This document shows, in pieces, positions 8,040 to 15,463 of a DNA stretch of 64,000 nucleotides (positions are counted from its first letter, which is position 1; every line of letters begins with the position of its first letter). Both the position numbers and the translations under genes were made by a program. The DNA is taken from assembly GCA_964564435.1 (NCBI GenBank), contig CAZMAT010000001.1, positions 260,110-324,109 on the forward strand. Direction: 5' to 3'. This stretch comes from Fermentibacter sp964564435 (lineage in GTDB: Bacteria; Fermentibacterota; Fermentibacteria; Fermentibacterales; Fermentibacteraceae). The notes beneath the pieces are model-generated. The model saw nothing but the letters and a program-made list of their open reading frames with translations, searched no databases and was not told where the DNA came from.

Positions 8040-9797
8040 TCATCGCGGTGCGCAGGCCCGGCCCGTGAGGATGAACTCCCCGCGGCTGCCTTCAATTACC
8101 AGCCTGGAGCCGGAGAGTTCCAGGACGGCCGGGCTGTGGGTCACGATTATCGCCGTCCTGGCCCCGATCGCCCGGGGCAGTGTGGAGAGCAGGGCCTTCT
8201 CGGACGATGCGTCCAGGGCCGATGTGGGCTCGTCGAACAGGAGGATGTCCGGGTTGCCGACCAGCGCCCGCGCGATGGCGAGCCTCTGCCTCTGGCCGAG
8301 GGAGAGGCCGAAGCCGCCTTCACCGAGCATCCTGTCGAGGTCGGAAGGCGTGGATGCGAAGTCGGCCCCCGCATCCCTGCAGGCCGCGAGCGCCTGCTCC
8401 GGGGTCGCGGATGGAGCGCCGAGCCTGAGGTTCTCGAGTATCGTGCCCGAGAGGACCGAGGCCTCCTGGGGCACGAAGCCCATCCTGGCCCTCACGGAGC
8501 GCCTGTCGTACTCGTCGAGCGGGATGCCGTCGAGGAGTATCGAGCCCGAATCCGGCCTGTAGAAACCGAGCAGGAGCATGAGCAGGGTCGTCTTGCCCTC
8601 CCCGCTGGCCCCCGTGACCGCCATCGTCCCGCCCGGCGGGATCCTGAAGGAGATCCCCGAGAGCACGGGCTCGTCCGGGGAATAGCCGAAGGAGACATCC
8701 CTGAACTCCACCTCCCCCGACAGCCGGTCCACCCTCCTGGATCCGCAATCCTCCCCCGGGGGGGCGGTCAGGGCCGTCACCCTGTCGACAGCTGCGAGGG
8801 ACTGGGGTATCTGGGTCGTGAACGAAGAGAGCCTTCGGGCAGGGCCGAGGGTCGAACCCAGGAAGGACAGGAAGGCGAGCAGCGAGCCGAGAGTCATCGA
8901 CCCGCCTATCACGAGGTAGGCCCCCGCGCCGGCGGCGCACAGCCGGGCCGCTCCGGGCACCAGCTCCAGGAGCAGCCCCGCGGCGGTCCCCGAAGCCGTC
9001 CTCTCCATCATCAGGCCGAACATCCTCCCCAGGCCCTCCCTGACACGGCCGGACATGCGTTCCTCCGCGGCGAAGGCCCTGACGACCGTGCCCGCCGCGA
9101 GGACCTCCTGGAGGTCCCTCGAGACCCTGGCCCCCTCCTCCATCGAATGGAGGCCCAGGTTGCGCAGACGGCGCGACATCGCGCCGGCCGCCAGCAGCAT
9201 GGCGGCGAGGAACGGGAGGCACAGGAGGCCCAGGCGCCATTCCATGGACATCATGAGGGCCACGCCTGCCGCCAGCCGGACTACGGATGCGGCGAGATGG
9301 ACCGATGCGCCCGAGAGGAACCAGGAGACACCCTGTATGTCGGATGTGACGCGGGACATGAGGTACCCGGTCCTCTCCTCGCCGAAGAGCCTTACGGGCA
9401 GGGACATGGCCCTGCCGAGGAGGTCGCCCTGCATGTCCGCGGTGGCTGCCCCGGAGAAGCGTGCCGTGGCGTACTGCTCGAGCGCGCCGGCGATCAGGAG
9501 GAGCAGGCCGAGCCCGGCCAGGAGTGCCAGCCTGGCAGGCAGCATCGAGGTGTCCCCCGCCGAGATCGAGTCGTCCACCACGCTCCGGGTCACGAACGGA
9601 ACCGCGTATCCGAGCCCGATCGAGGCGAGGGTCGCGGTCAGAGCCGTCACGCCGTCCCCTGCGTGCGCCCTGGCGTAAGGAAGGACGAGGCGAACGGCGT
9701 CCGCGATCCCGGACTTCCCCCCGGCGGGTCCCAGGGGGTCGGGGGGCCGTTCCCTCCGGAAGCCGGAGAGAGCTTCGGAGATCATGCGGGATATCAT
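8040..9797 (-). CDS. ABC transporter, fused membrane and ATPase domains (putative peptide exporter)
   Basis: A 585-residue half-size exporter. Residues 40-340 hold six membrane helices of the ABC type I exporter fold; the ATPase follows with Walker A GASGEGKTT at about 396, signature LSLGQRQR at about 498 and Walker B LLFDEPTSALD at about 520. There is no N-terminal C39 peptidase domain. Start is ATG at 9797, overlapping the upstream stop as ATGA, with GGGAGG upstream; the longer open frame is rejected. It is the last gene of the radical SAM peptide cassette, so export of the modified peptide is the likely job. A lipid substrate (MsbA-like) cannot be excluded from sequence. Confidence 0.85.
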   Translation of the reverse strand: MISRMISEALSGFRRERPPDPLGPAGGKSGIADAVRLVLPYARAHAGDGVTALTATLASIGLGYAVPFVTRSVVDDSISAGDTSMLPARLALLAGLGLLLLIAGALEQYATARFSGAATADMQGDLLGRAMSLPVRLFGEERTGYLMSRVTSDIQGVSWFLSGASVHLAASVVRLAAGVALMMSMEWRLGLLCLPFLAAMLLAAGAMSRRLRNLGLHSMEEGARVSRDLQEVLAAGTVVRAFAAEERMSGRVREGLGRMFGLMMERTASGTAAGLLLELVPGAARLCAAGAGAYLVIGGSMTLGSLLAFLSFLGSTLGPARRLSSFTTQIPQSLAAVDRVTALTAPPGEDCGSRRVDRLSGEVEFRDVSFGYSPDEPVLSGISFRIPPGGTMAVTGASGEGKTTLLMLLLGFYRPDSGSILLDGIPLDEYDRRSVRARMGFVPQEASVLSGTILENLRLGAPSATPEQALAACRDAGADFASTPSDLDRMLGEGGFGLSLGQRQRLAIARALVGNPDILLFDEPTSALDASSEKALLSTLPRAIGARTAIIVTHSPAVLELSGSRLVIEGSRGEFILTGRACAPR

Positions 9798-10381
9798 CCC
9801 CGACCCTCCCCCCGGGGGTGGTCGATCACGAGCGAATAGAGCCTGCGGCAGTGGAACACGCCCAGGCCTGGGATCCATCGGGCGACGGTGCGCCCGCGGT
9901 GGACGTACCTGGTCTCCGGCCCGTGGGGGCCCTCTAGCCTGACCTCTCCTATCCCGGGCCGCCAGAGGGCCGTCGCCAGCGATCTCAGGACCGCAGGCGC
10001 GGCAGGCAGCCGCCGGGCGAAGGCTCTCCGCAGGGACGCCCATGCGCGGCTCAGGGCCGCCTGTGCGATTCCAGCGGCACCGCCCGGAAGGGGCGCCCGC
10101 CTTCCGTACCCGCGCAGCCTGCCCCTCGCGAGGTATGCGAAGGATGCCGCGTCGACGGGTACGGGGTCCTCGGAGGGACAGCGGTCGCCCTTCGTCACCA
10201 GCCTGCCGTCCTCGAGCACGCGGAGCACCCTGTGCACGACCAGTCCTTCACCTCCCGGGGGCGTGAAGACTATCACATCCCCCCTGCCGACCCTCCCGAA
10301 GTCAGTTTCCATGCAAACGAGGACGTCCCCCCGCCGGAGCAGCGGGTACATGCTGGTCCCGGTGTAGAAAAGCGTCCTCAC
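9794..10381 (-). CDS. S24/S26-family peptidase (SipW/Sec11-like)
   Basis: A 195-residue protein with the signal-peptidase fold. The nucleophile motif GTSMYPLL puts Ser at residue 10. VVHRVL near residue 50 supplies the His used in the Sec11/SipW-type Ser-His dyad, and TKGD follows near residue 63. Unlike lepB elsewhere in this window, there is no membrane anchor before the Ser, since the GTG start is only nine residues upstream. Such anchorless S24/S26 peptidases are common beside PqqD and HPr-kinase-like genes in peptide clusters. It overlaps the HprK-like gene (GTGA) and the ABC gene (ATGA). Removal of a leader peptide is the natural guess. The C-terminal 80 residues are unassigned. Confidence 0.75.
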   Translation of the reverse strand: MRTLFYTGTSMYPLLRRGDVLVCMETDFGRVGRGDVIVFTPPGGEGLVVHRVLRVLEDGRLVTKGDRCPSEDPVPVDAASFAYLARGRLRGYGRRAPLPGGAAGIAQAALSRAWASLRRAFARRLPAAPAVLRSLATALWRPGIGEVRLEGPHGPETRYVHRGRTVARWIPGLGVFHCRRLYSLVIDHPRGEGRG

Positions 10382-11391
10382 CGTGCTCCGCGCACGAAGG
10401 CATCCACCGCGCCCCAGTCCAGCGCCTCCCTCGTGAACCAGATCCTCCCGCAGGGCAACGACCTGCAGAGACGGAGCATCGAGTCGAAGGCGGCATCCCT
10501 CACCCGGGGCGGCAGGTCTTCGAAATATGTCCTGTTGTCCTGCCACAGGAATGCGAAGGCCTCCCTGGGATCGATCCGACCTATCCCGAAGGAGTCGGAC
10601 TTCTCGAGGATGAACACCCCCGCCGCGCGCCCGCATCCGGCCTGCCCCGACAGCTCGTTCCACGGGGTGGGATGGACGGCGAACCCGTCGCCGGAACCGA
10701 CGACGAGCATCCTGTCGTCGCCGAGGACGGAGCCTCGCGGAGCCAGGCCGGAGGCCGTGGACTTGCCCCCCGAGTCGGGGGCGGCGAGGAGCACGGTGCC
10801 GCATCCCAGGGAGATGCCGGCGGAGTGGACAAGGAACGCCCCCAGGGAGGGCAGGAACAGCGAGAAGAGCTTCCTGAGGGAATAGAAGGCTGCCGGAGTC
10901 GAAAGGGCATCCCTCAGCCCCCCCGACACGAAGACGCTCGCCGAGAGCCTCTCGAAGTCCCTGATCTCGACTGTCATGGAGTGGGCCAGAACCGAGACTG
11001 CGGCGGGACCCGAAGCCCTGCCCACGGCGCCCTCGATCTCCGCGAGGATCCTCTCAGACCTCGCGAGGCGCATCCAGTCTCCGCGGTCGCGAGGGATCTC
11101 GCATCCTGGAGGCAGAAGGAGCGGCAGGAGCTGTGAGCCGCCGCTTATCCTCGCGGGGCTGTGGCAGCGCGCGAGGGCCCGGCCTAGCCTGAGTTCGGCG
11201 CCGGGCGCCTCCGCTTCACCGTCGGGGATCTCGGAAATGCTGTGCCGTACGTCGGGTCGCGCATCGAGGCAGGCAGGCGGTGCGAGGTATCGCTCCATCC
11301 GGGGATCGGCGAGAGCCGGAAGCGGGATGTCGGATGAGGTGAGGAAGCCGAACGGCCCGATGCGGTGGTTCGTCACCTCCGGACACGTCAT
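10378..11391 (-). CDS. HPr kinase-like protein of peptide cassette
   Basis: A 337-residue protein whose second half resembles the HPr serine kinase fold: HSAGISLGCGTVLLAAPDSG, then GGKSTASGLAP as the P-loop (about residues 205-220), then a downstream DDRMLVV acidic site. The N-terminal half is unassigned. It is not the real HprK, since no HPr or PTS gene is near. In some lasso-peptide clusters HPr-kinase homologues phosphorylate a Ser close to the precursor C-terminus, and both peptides encoded next door end in a CISG-containing tail with Ser or Thr. Resembles the ScmC-type member of the SynChlorMet set. Function as a kinase is inferred. Confidence 0.65.
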   Translation of the reverse strand: MTCPEVTNHRIGPFGFLTSSDIPLPALADPRMERYLAPPACLDARPDVRHSISEIPDGEAEAPGAELRLGRALARCHSPARISGGSQLLPLLLPPGCEIPRDRGDWMRLARSERILAEIEGAVGRASGPAAVSVLAHSMTVEIRDFERLSASVFVSGGLRDALSTPAAFYSLRKLFSLFLPSLGAFLVHSAGISLGCGTVLLAAPDSGGKSTASGLAPRGSVLGDDRMLVVGSGDGFAVHPTPWNELSGQAGCGRAAGVFILEKSDSFGIGRIDPREAFAFLWQDNRTYFEDLPPRVRDAAFDSMLRLCRSLPCGRIWFTREALDWGAVDAFVRGAR

Positions 11392-11413
11392 GGCGGAGGG
11401 GAGTCCGGATGGG

Positions 11414-11665
11414 CTAGAATGCCGTTCCGGAAATGCAGTTGTTGGCGGCCCTGTGGCCGTAGTCGCAACCGCCGTACTCCGGGTCGAGGCCCGTGGGTCT
11501 GCAGCCGGTGGGGTCTCCGGATTCGGGCGCGATGCCCGTTACGCACGTGATCACGCTGTAGAGGCCCGTGCCGTTCATGCATGTCCCACGGCTATGGCCC
11601 TCGGCCGTGCGGCCCGAGAGATCCATAGCTATCGGCGGTTCGTATGCCGGTTTGAAAGAAGCCAT
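11414..11665 (-). CDS. putative Cys-rich RiPP precursor peptide 1
   Basis: An 83-residue peptide with an excellent ribosome site (GGAGGT, four bases, ATG at 11665). The first 28 residues form a leader-like region with YEPPIAMDLSGRTAEG. The rest is rich in Gly, Cys, Thr and Asn, with five Cys: RGTCMNG, ITCVTG, TGCRPTG, GGCDYG and NNCISGTAF. It is closely similar to the neighbouring peptide over its whole length but not to any structural protein I know. Its place between radical SAM genes and the kinase/peptidase genes makes it a likely substrate of the cassette. The 538-codon open frame that contains it is spurious. Leader-core boundary is not determined. Confidence 0.75.
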   Translation of the reverse strand: MASFKPAYEPPIAMDLSGRTAEGHSRGTCMNGTGLYSVITCVTGIAPESGDPTGCRPTGLDPEYGGCDYGHRAANNCISGTAF

Positions 11666-11733
11666 TCTGACCTCCACTGCATCCCCGATAATAAGGATGC
11701 GGGGCGTCCCTGAAAAGTGACCCCCCCCGAGCT

Positions 11734-11996
11734 TCAGAACTTCGATCCGGAGATGCAGTCGTTGAAGGCCCCGGTTCCCGTCTCGCATCCCGCGAGATCG
11801 GGCGAGAGGCCGACCGGGGCGCAGGGCCTCACGTGCGCCACCTCCGGGGAGTTGCCGCTGACGCAGGTCACCTGACCGACCAGCGCGTTGCCGCTGGAGC
11901 AAATCCCACGACATGGCCCCCCTCGGCCACTCCTCCCGACAGGTCGAGAGCCAGCGGCGCCTCGTACTCCCTCGCTCCTGAACCCGTAGACGACAT
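11734..11996 (-). CDS. putative Cys-rich RiPP precursor peptide 2, frame interrupted
   Basis: The ATG at 11996 follows GGAGGT just after the radical SAM stop. As read, the frame ends early after about 40 residues, but the peptide 1 homology continues in another frame to 11734. The break lies in a six-C run (11917-11922, G on the coding strand). One extra G gives an 87-residue peptide with leader YEAPLALDLSGGVAEG and the core RGICSSG, VTCVSG, RPCAPVG, AGCETG, NDCISGSKF. All five peptide 1 Cys positions are kept, plus one extra. The conserved downstream frame means the lesion is recent, a sequencing or assembly error, or a programmed minus-one shift. Confidence 0.65.
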
Positions 11997-11997
11997 G

Positions 11998-13083
11998 TCA
12001 CCTCCCGTGCGTTCCGAGAAGCCGCGATGCGGGGAACAGTCCCGTCTGCGAGGCCTCCTCGCAGAACCAGTAGGAGGAGTCGAGCCTTCCCGTCCTGTGG
12101 TAGTTCCCTGCAGCGCAGACGCCCATGCAGGCGTTCCTGTGGATGCAGTCCGAACACGGCGCAGAAAGGGAACCCGGCAGGACTGAACGGAGTTCCTGGA
12201 GTCCCGGGGATGTCTCCCACACCTCGCGGACGTCGGATCCGGGAAGCCTGCCGTAGACGAGTTCGGGATAGGCGGTCCCGATCCCGCACATGGCGAGTTC
12301 GCCCCCCGAGAGGATGCCGAGGATGTTCAGTATGCGGCATGCCACTGCGCCTCCCTCCAGCAACTCGCCGACGGGCCTGAAGGCCGGGGGAATGTCGAAG
12401 ACGACGCGGAAGCGGGAGTCGGGGCCGCCGGCCATGCCGGCGCGTATCGTGGAATGGAGGTCGATGAGCGCCCGCATCGACAGGCGCCCGGGCATGTCGC
12501 TCCCCCGGCCGACGACCTGCACGTTGTTGAACTTCACCGAGCCGCAGCCCATGCTCCTGGCGAGGGACACCAGGGGCAGGGCCTCGTCGGCGTTCCCTTC
12601 GTGCAGGGTGCAGATGACCTGCGGACGGAATCCCTCCGACACCAGGACACGGATGCCCTCCAGGGCCATGTCGAAGGATCCCTGAACCCTTCGCATCGCG
12701 TCGTGCGTCGCCGGAGAGGCGCCGTCGAGGCTGACGGAGATCGTCCTGAAGAGGCCGGTCTCCCTCATCATCCTCGCCGAGGAGGGATCGACCAGGGTCC
12801 CGTTGGTTTCCATGTGCATCCTGAGGCCGCGGGCCGCCAGGAGCAGCACCATGTCCGCGAAGCCGGGATGCAGCATGGGTTCTCCTCCGGTCAGCTTGAC
12901 CGACCCGAGGCCCAGAGGAAGGGCCTCCTCGACGGCCTTCTCGAGGATGGACAAATCCAGGAAACTCGATCGGGAGGCCCCGGGATCGAACTCGGGGGAG
13001 ATCCAGCAGTGCCTGCAGTTGAGGTTGCACCCTCCCGACACGTAGAGGTAGAAGGTCCTGAGCGGGGGCGCTTCAGAAGTCAA
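11998..13083 (-). CDS. radical SAM/SPASM peptide-modifying enzyme (ScmF-like)
   Basis: A 361-residue radical SAM enzyme. The [4Fe-4S] motif CNLNCRHC (Cys 19, 23, 26) binds S-adenosylmethionine, and LTGGEPMLHP follows. The C-terminal SPASM region has Cys in VACRILN, AMCGIG, APCSDCIHRNACMGVCAAG and YWFCEE, ligands for auxiliary iron-sulfur clusters used in peptide modification. The start is TTG at 13083, overlapping the upstream radical SAM stop by 11 bases. The next gene downstream is peptide 2, with its ribosome site inside this gene's 3' end. The sequence and pairing resemble ScmF of the SynChlorMet cassettes. The reaction, such as thioether or C-C crosslinking, cannot be predicted. Confidence 0.85.
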   Translation of the reverse strand: MTSEAPPLRTFYLYVSGGCNLNCRHCWISPEFDPGASRSSFLDLSILEKAVEEALPLGLGSVKLTGGEPMLHPGFADMVLLLAARGLRMHMETNGTLVDPSSARMMRETGLFRTISVSLDGASPATHDAMRRVQGSFDMALEGIRVLVSEGFRPQVICTLHEGNADEALPLVSLARSMGCGSVKFNNVQVVGRGSDMPGRLSMRALIDLHSTIRAGMAGGPDSRFRVVFDIPPAFRPVGELLEGGAVACRILNILGILSGGELAMCGIGTAYPELVYGRLPGSDVREVWETSPGLQELRSVLPGSLSAPCSDCIHRNACMGVCAAGNYHRTGRLDSSYWFCEEASQTGLFPASRLLGTHGR

Positions 13084-14173
13084 TCCTGACCCCCGTTTCG
13101 GAGACGAACCTGGCGTAGCAGTCCTCGGGGTTCGGCATGTCGAAGCTGCCGGTCTCCTCCAGGGCTATGCCGGGGCAGCTCCCGTTGCAGTAGGGCGACC
13201 ATTCGCAGGCGGAGCAGCCGGGCAGGGAGCTCATGGGCTTACTGCGCCTCTCACGAAGGGCTGTCAGCACGGGATGGCTCCTCCAGATGTCGGCCATGGA
13301 GTCGGTCAGGGCGTTCCCGAGCGCCAGCCTGTGCAGGACGTGGCACGGCACGATGGTCCCGTCGTGCATGATGCTCGTCCTGTCGAAGACACAGCCGCAT
13401 CCCGTGAGCGAACCCATCACCCAGGACCGGGGCTTCTCCCCCGTGGCCCTGGCACGCTCCATCTGCGAGTAGGCCAGCCTCTTGGCCTGCGGGCCGGCCT
13501 GCGACCTTATCCTGCCGGGCCATTCCGCCTCGAGCCTCTCGAAGACCCTCATGGCTTCGAGGCGCTCGGCGTTGGAGAGGCCGCCCCCGCTTCCGTCGCA
13601 GCCCGCGCCCATCCTGAAGGATTCGTTGGTGCTGAACCAGTCGAGCCCGAGGTCTCCGAGGATGAACGAGGCAGTGCGCCCTATGCTCCCGAGGTTCGAC
13701 AGGGAAAGCGTCATCCTGGCATTCACCGGGAAACCCGCCTCCTTCAGAAGCCTCGTGCCGCGCACGGCCCTGTCGAAGCTGTCCGGGCGCATGGAGTCGT
13801 GGACGGGTGCGTCAGGGCCGTCGATGGAGACCTGTATCGAATCCATCCTCAGGCGCCTTCGACCGGAGTCGAGGGCGCGGATCGCCGTCTCGTCGACCAG
13901 GGTTCCGTTCGTGAGGATGGTGTACCGCATCCCGGCGTCCAGCAAGGCGTCGATGATCTCGAACAGGTCGGGCCTGGTGAAGACCTCTCCCCCCGTGAGG
14001 CAGACCCTCATCACCGAGAGGCTTCGCAGGACGTCGACGATCCGCAGCCACTCGGCGGTCGAGAGGTCGGAGCGCCAGTTCATCTCGTCGGCATAGAAGC
14101 AATAGGCGCAGCGCAGGTTGCACCTTCCAGTGAGGGCGAGGTCGGCCGATGCGGGGGTCCTGAGCGCCTTCAT
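13073..14173 (-). CDS. radical SAM/SPASM peptide-modifying enzyme (ScmE/PqqE-like)
   Basis: A 366-residue PqqE-type radical SAM enzyme. Cys 18, 22 and 25 in CNLRCAYC hold the SAM cluster; LTGGEVFTRPDLFEI follows. The SPASM domain is clear: CGCVFDRTSIMHDGTIVPC, LALGNALTDSMADIW, then PGCSACEWSPYCNGSCPG. The ATG at 14173 lies 8 bases beyond the PqqD-like stop; the longer open frame to 14230 overlaps that gene and is rejected. It overlaps the second radical SAM gene. Two such enzymes side by side with a PqqD-like gene suggest sequential or partnered modification of one peptide family. Substrate assignment to the two adjacent peptides is inferred. Confidence 0.85.
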   Translation of the reverse strand: MKALRTPASADLALTGRCNLRCAYCFYADEMNWRSDLSTAEWLRIVDVLRSLSVMRVCLTGGEVFTRPDLFEIIDALLDAGMRYTILTNGTLVDETAIRALDSGRRRLRMDSIQVSIDGPDAPVHDSMRPDSFDRAVRGTRLLKEAGFPVNARMTLSLSNLGSIGRTASFILGDLGLDWFSTNESFRMGAGCDGSGGGLSNAERLEAMRVFERLEAEWPGRIRSQAGPQAKRLAYSQMERARATGEKPRSWVMGSLTGCGCVFDRTSIMHDGTIVPCHVLHRLALGNALTDSMADIWRSHPVLTALRERRSKPMSSLPGCSACEWSPYCNGSCPGIALEETGSFDMPNPEDCYARFVSETGVRIDF

Positions 14174-14181
14174 GCCGCGTC

Positions 14182-14487
14182 TCAGCCCCCCGTGGCCCTT
14201 CCCATGAATCCCGCGGCGAGGAGGTCGCACACGAACCTGTCCACGTCCTCCCTGACACGCCCGGGGGGAACGGAGTCGAAGGCGGCGGAGAGGGCCGAAA
14301 CCATCTCATCCTCCGTGACTCCGTCGCACATCCTCCAGACGAGGAGCCCTGTGGCGTTCAGGACCCGCACGTCGCTCGTGTCGGGGTTGAACAGGAGGGC
14401 GCCGTCCTCGTCCTCCTCGCGCAGGACCACGTCGGGATTCCGGTGGAGCAGCCCTCCGGTTCCGGGCAGGGATCCGTCCTCGGTCAT
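14182..14487 (-). CDS. PqqD-like peptide-recognition protein
   Basis: A 101-residue stand-alone PqqD/RRE-type protein. The signature is visible as VVLREEDEDGALLFNPDTSD, then VRVLNATGLLVWRMCDG and TEDEMVSALSAAF. PqqD-like domains bind the leader of a precursor peptide and present it to the radical SAM enzyme. It resembles the ScmD member of the SynChlorMet set. It begins 4 bases after the flippase-like gene stop and is 8 bases before the first radical SAM gene, so it is likely in one transcript. The candidate ligand is the YExPxAxDLSG leader conserved in the two peptides. Confidence 0.85.
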   Translation of the reverse strand: MTEDGSLPGTGGLLHRNPDVVLREEDEDGALLFNPDTSDVRVLNATGLLVWRMCDGVTEDEMVSALSAAFDSVPPGRVREDVDRFVCDLLAAGFMGRATGG

Positions 14488-14491
14488 GCCA

Positions 14492-15463
14492 TCACCTCCG
14501 CGTGCTCTCTTGAGAACAACCCGCCCGCCCGGCGGTTCCGCGCCTGCGAGACCTCGCCCGCTCGAAGGCGAGCGCGGCCAGCCCCACGGCCACGGCGAAC
14601 CACAGGGTCGCGAACCTCATGACGATCGTGACCGCAGTCGCCCCCGCCCTGCCCAGCGAAGGGCCGAGCAGGCCTCCGATGGTCAGCTCGGTGAGCCCGA
14701 GCCCTCCGGGTATCATCGAGACCGCACCGGCGATCGTGCCGGCCGAATGCGACAGGATTGCGAGCCCGGGAGTCAGCGGCATCCCGAGAGCGGCGGCGGC
14801 AGCCTGGAGCACGAGTGCTTCCGCCCCCCAGGAGGCCACCCCCAGAGGGACGGTTATCAGCAGGCTCCGCGGGTCGAGGAGCCCCGCGCAGGTCCCCCTG
14901 AAGGTCTCGAGGGCATCGCGCCGCGAGGAGAAGAAGCGGATCCTGCAGAGGAGCCCCGAGAGCCGGTCGAAGAGACGGCGCGAGGAGACCAGCGCCACCC
15001 CGGCCGCGCTCGCGGCGATGCCTGCAGCGACCACCGGCAGCACTCCGGCCCCGCCCGTCAGGATGGCTCCCATGACCGCCAGGAGGACCATGCTCATCAG
15101 GTCGGTGATCCTCTCGGCCACGACCACGGGCGAGGTGAGCTCGACGGGTATCCCCTCCCCGTCGCGCAGGAGGCATGACTTCAGGACCTCGCCGAGCTTC
15201 CCCGGAGAAACCGTCATCGAGAAGCCCGCGAGGAACACGAGGAGGCTCCTCCCCGCAGGCAGGCGCACGCCTGTCCTGCCGAGAAGGTACTGCCACTTCA
15301 GGAATCTCAGGGCGTAGTTGACCAGGGGCAGCCCGAGCACGGCCGGGAGCCAGCGGGGGTCGAACGCGGAGATGGCGCTCGAGAACTCCGGGGCGTCCGA
15401 GAGCAGCACCAGGGCCGTGTAGACCAGGAGTGCGGCGAAGACGGTGAGGAGGGCGCGCTTCAA
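14492..15463 (-). CDS. UPF0104/LPG-synthase-TM-like flippase
   Basis: A 323-residue polytopic membrane protein of the UPF0104 (lysylphosphatidylglycerol synthase transmembrane region, AglD-like) family. Hallmarks are an N-terminal pair of helices with NYALRFLKWQYLLGRTG, then GFSMTVSPGKLGEVLKSCLL, and a C-terminal segment IPGGLGLTELTIGGLL. About eight membrane helices are visible. The basic tail (RARSRRRGTAGRAG) is cytoplasmic. Members move or modify lipid-linked precursors. It is first of the minus-strand string that runs into the peptide cassette, with a 4-base overlap to the upstream TPR gene. Whether it serves the peptide pathway is uncertain. Confidence 0.75.
   Translation of the reverse strand: MKRALLTVFAALLVYTALVLLSDAPEFSSAISAFDPRWLPAVLGLPLVNYALRFLKWQYLLGRTGVRLPAGRSLLVFLAGFSMTVSPGKLGEVLKSCLLRDGEGIPVELTSPVVVAERITDLMSMVLLAVMGAILTGGAGVLPVVAAGIAASAAGVALVSSRRLFDRLSGLLCRIRFFSSRRDALETFRGTCAGLLDPRSLLITVPLGVASWGAEALVLQAAAAALGMPLTPGLAILSHSAGTIAGAVSMIPGGLGLTELTIGGLLGPSLGRAGATAVTIVMRFATLWFAVAVGLAALAFERARSRRRGTAGRAGCSQESTRR

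Noticed and set aside
11666..11733. Terminator or attenuator between the two precursors
   Set aside because: A short stem (GGACGC/GCATCC) followed by TTATTATC is present but contains a mismatch, so I did not annotate it.
11414..13030. 538-codon frame covering both precursors and part of a radical SAM gene
   Set aside because: Only its last 83 codons read as a peptide with a ribosome site; the rest is out of frame with the radical SAM enzyme.
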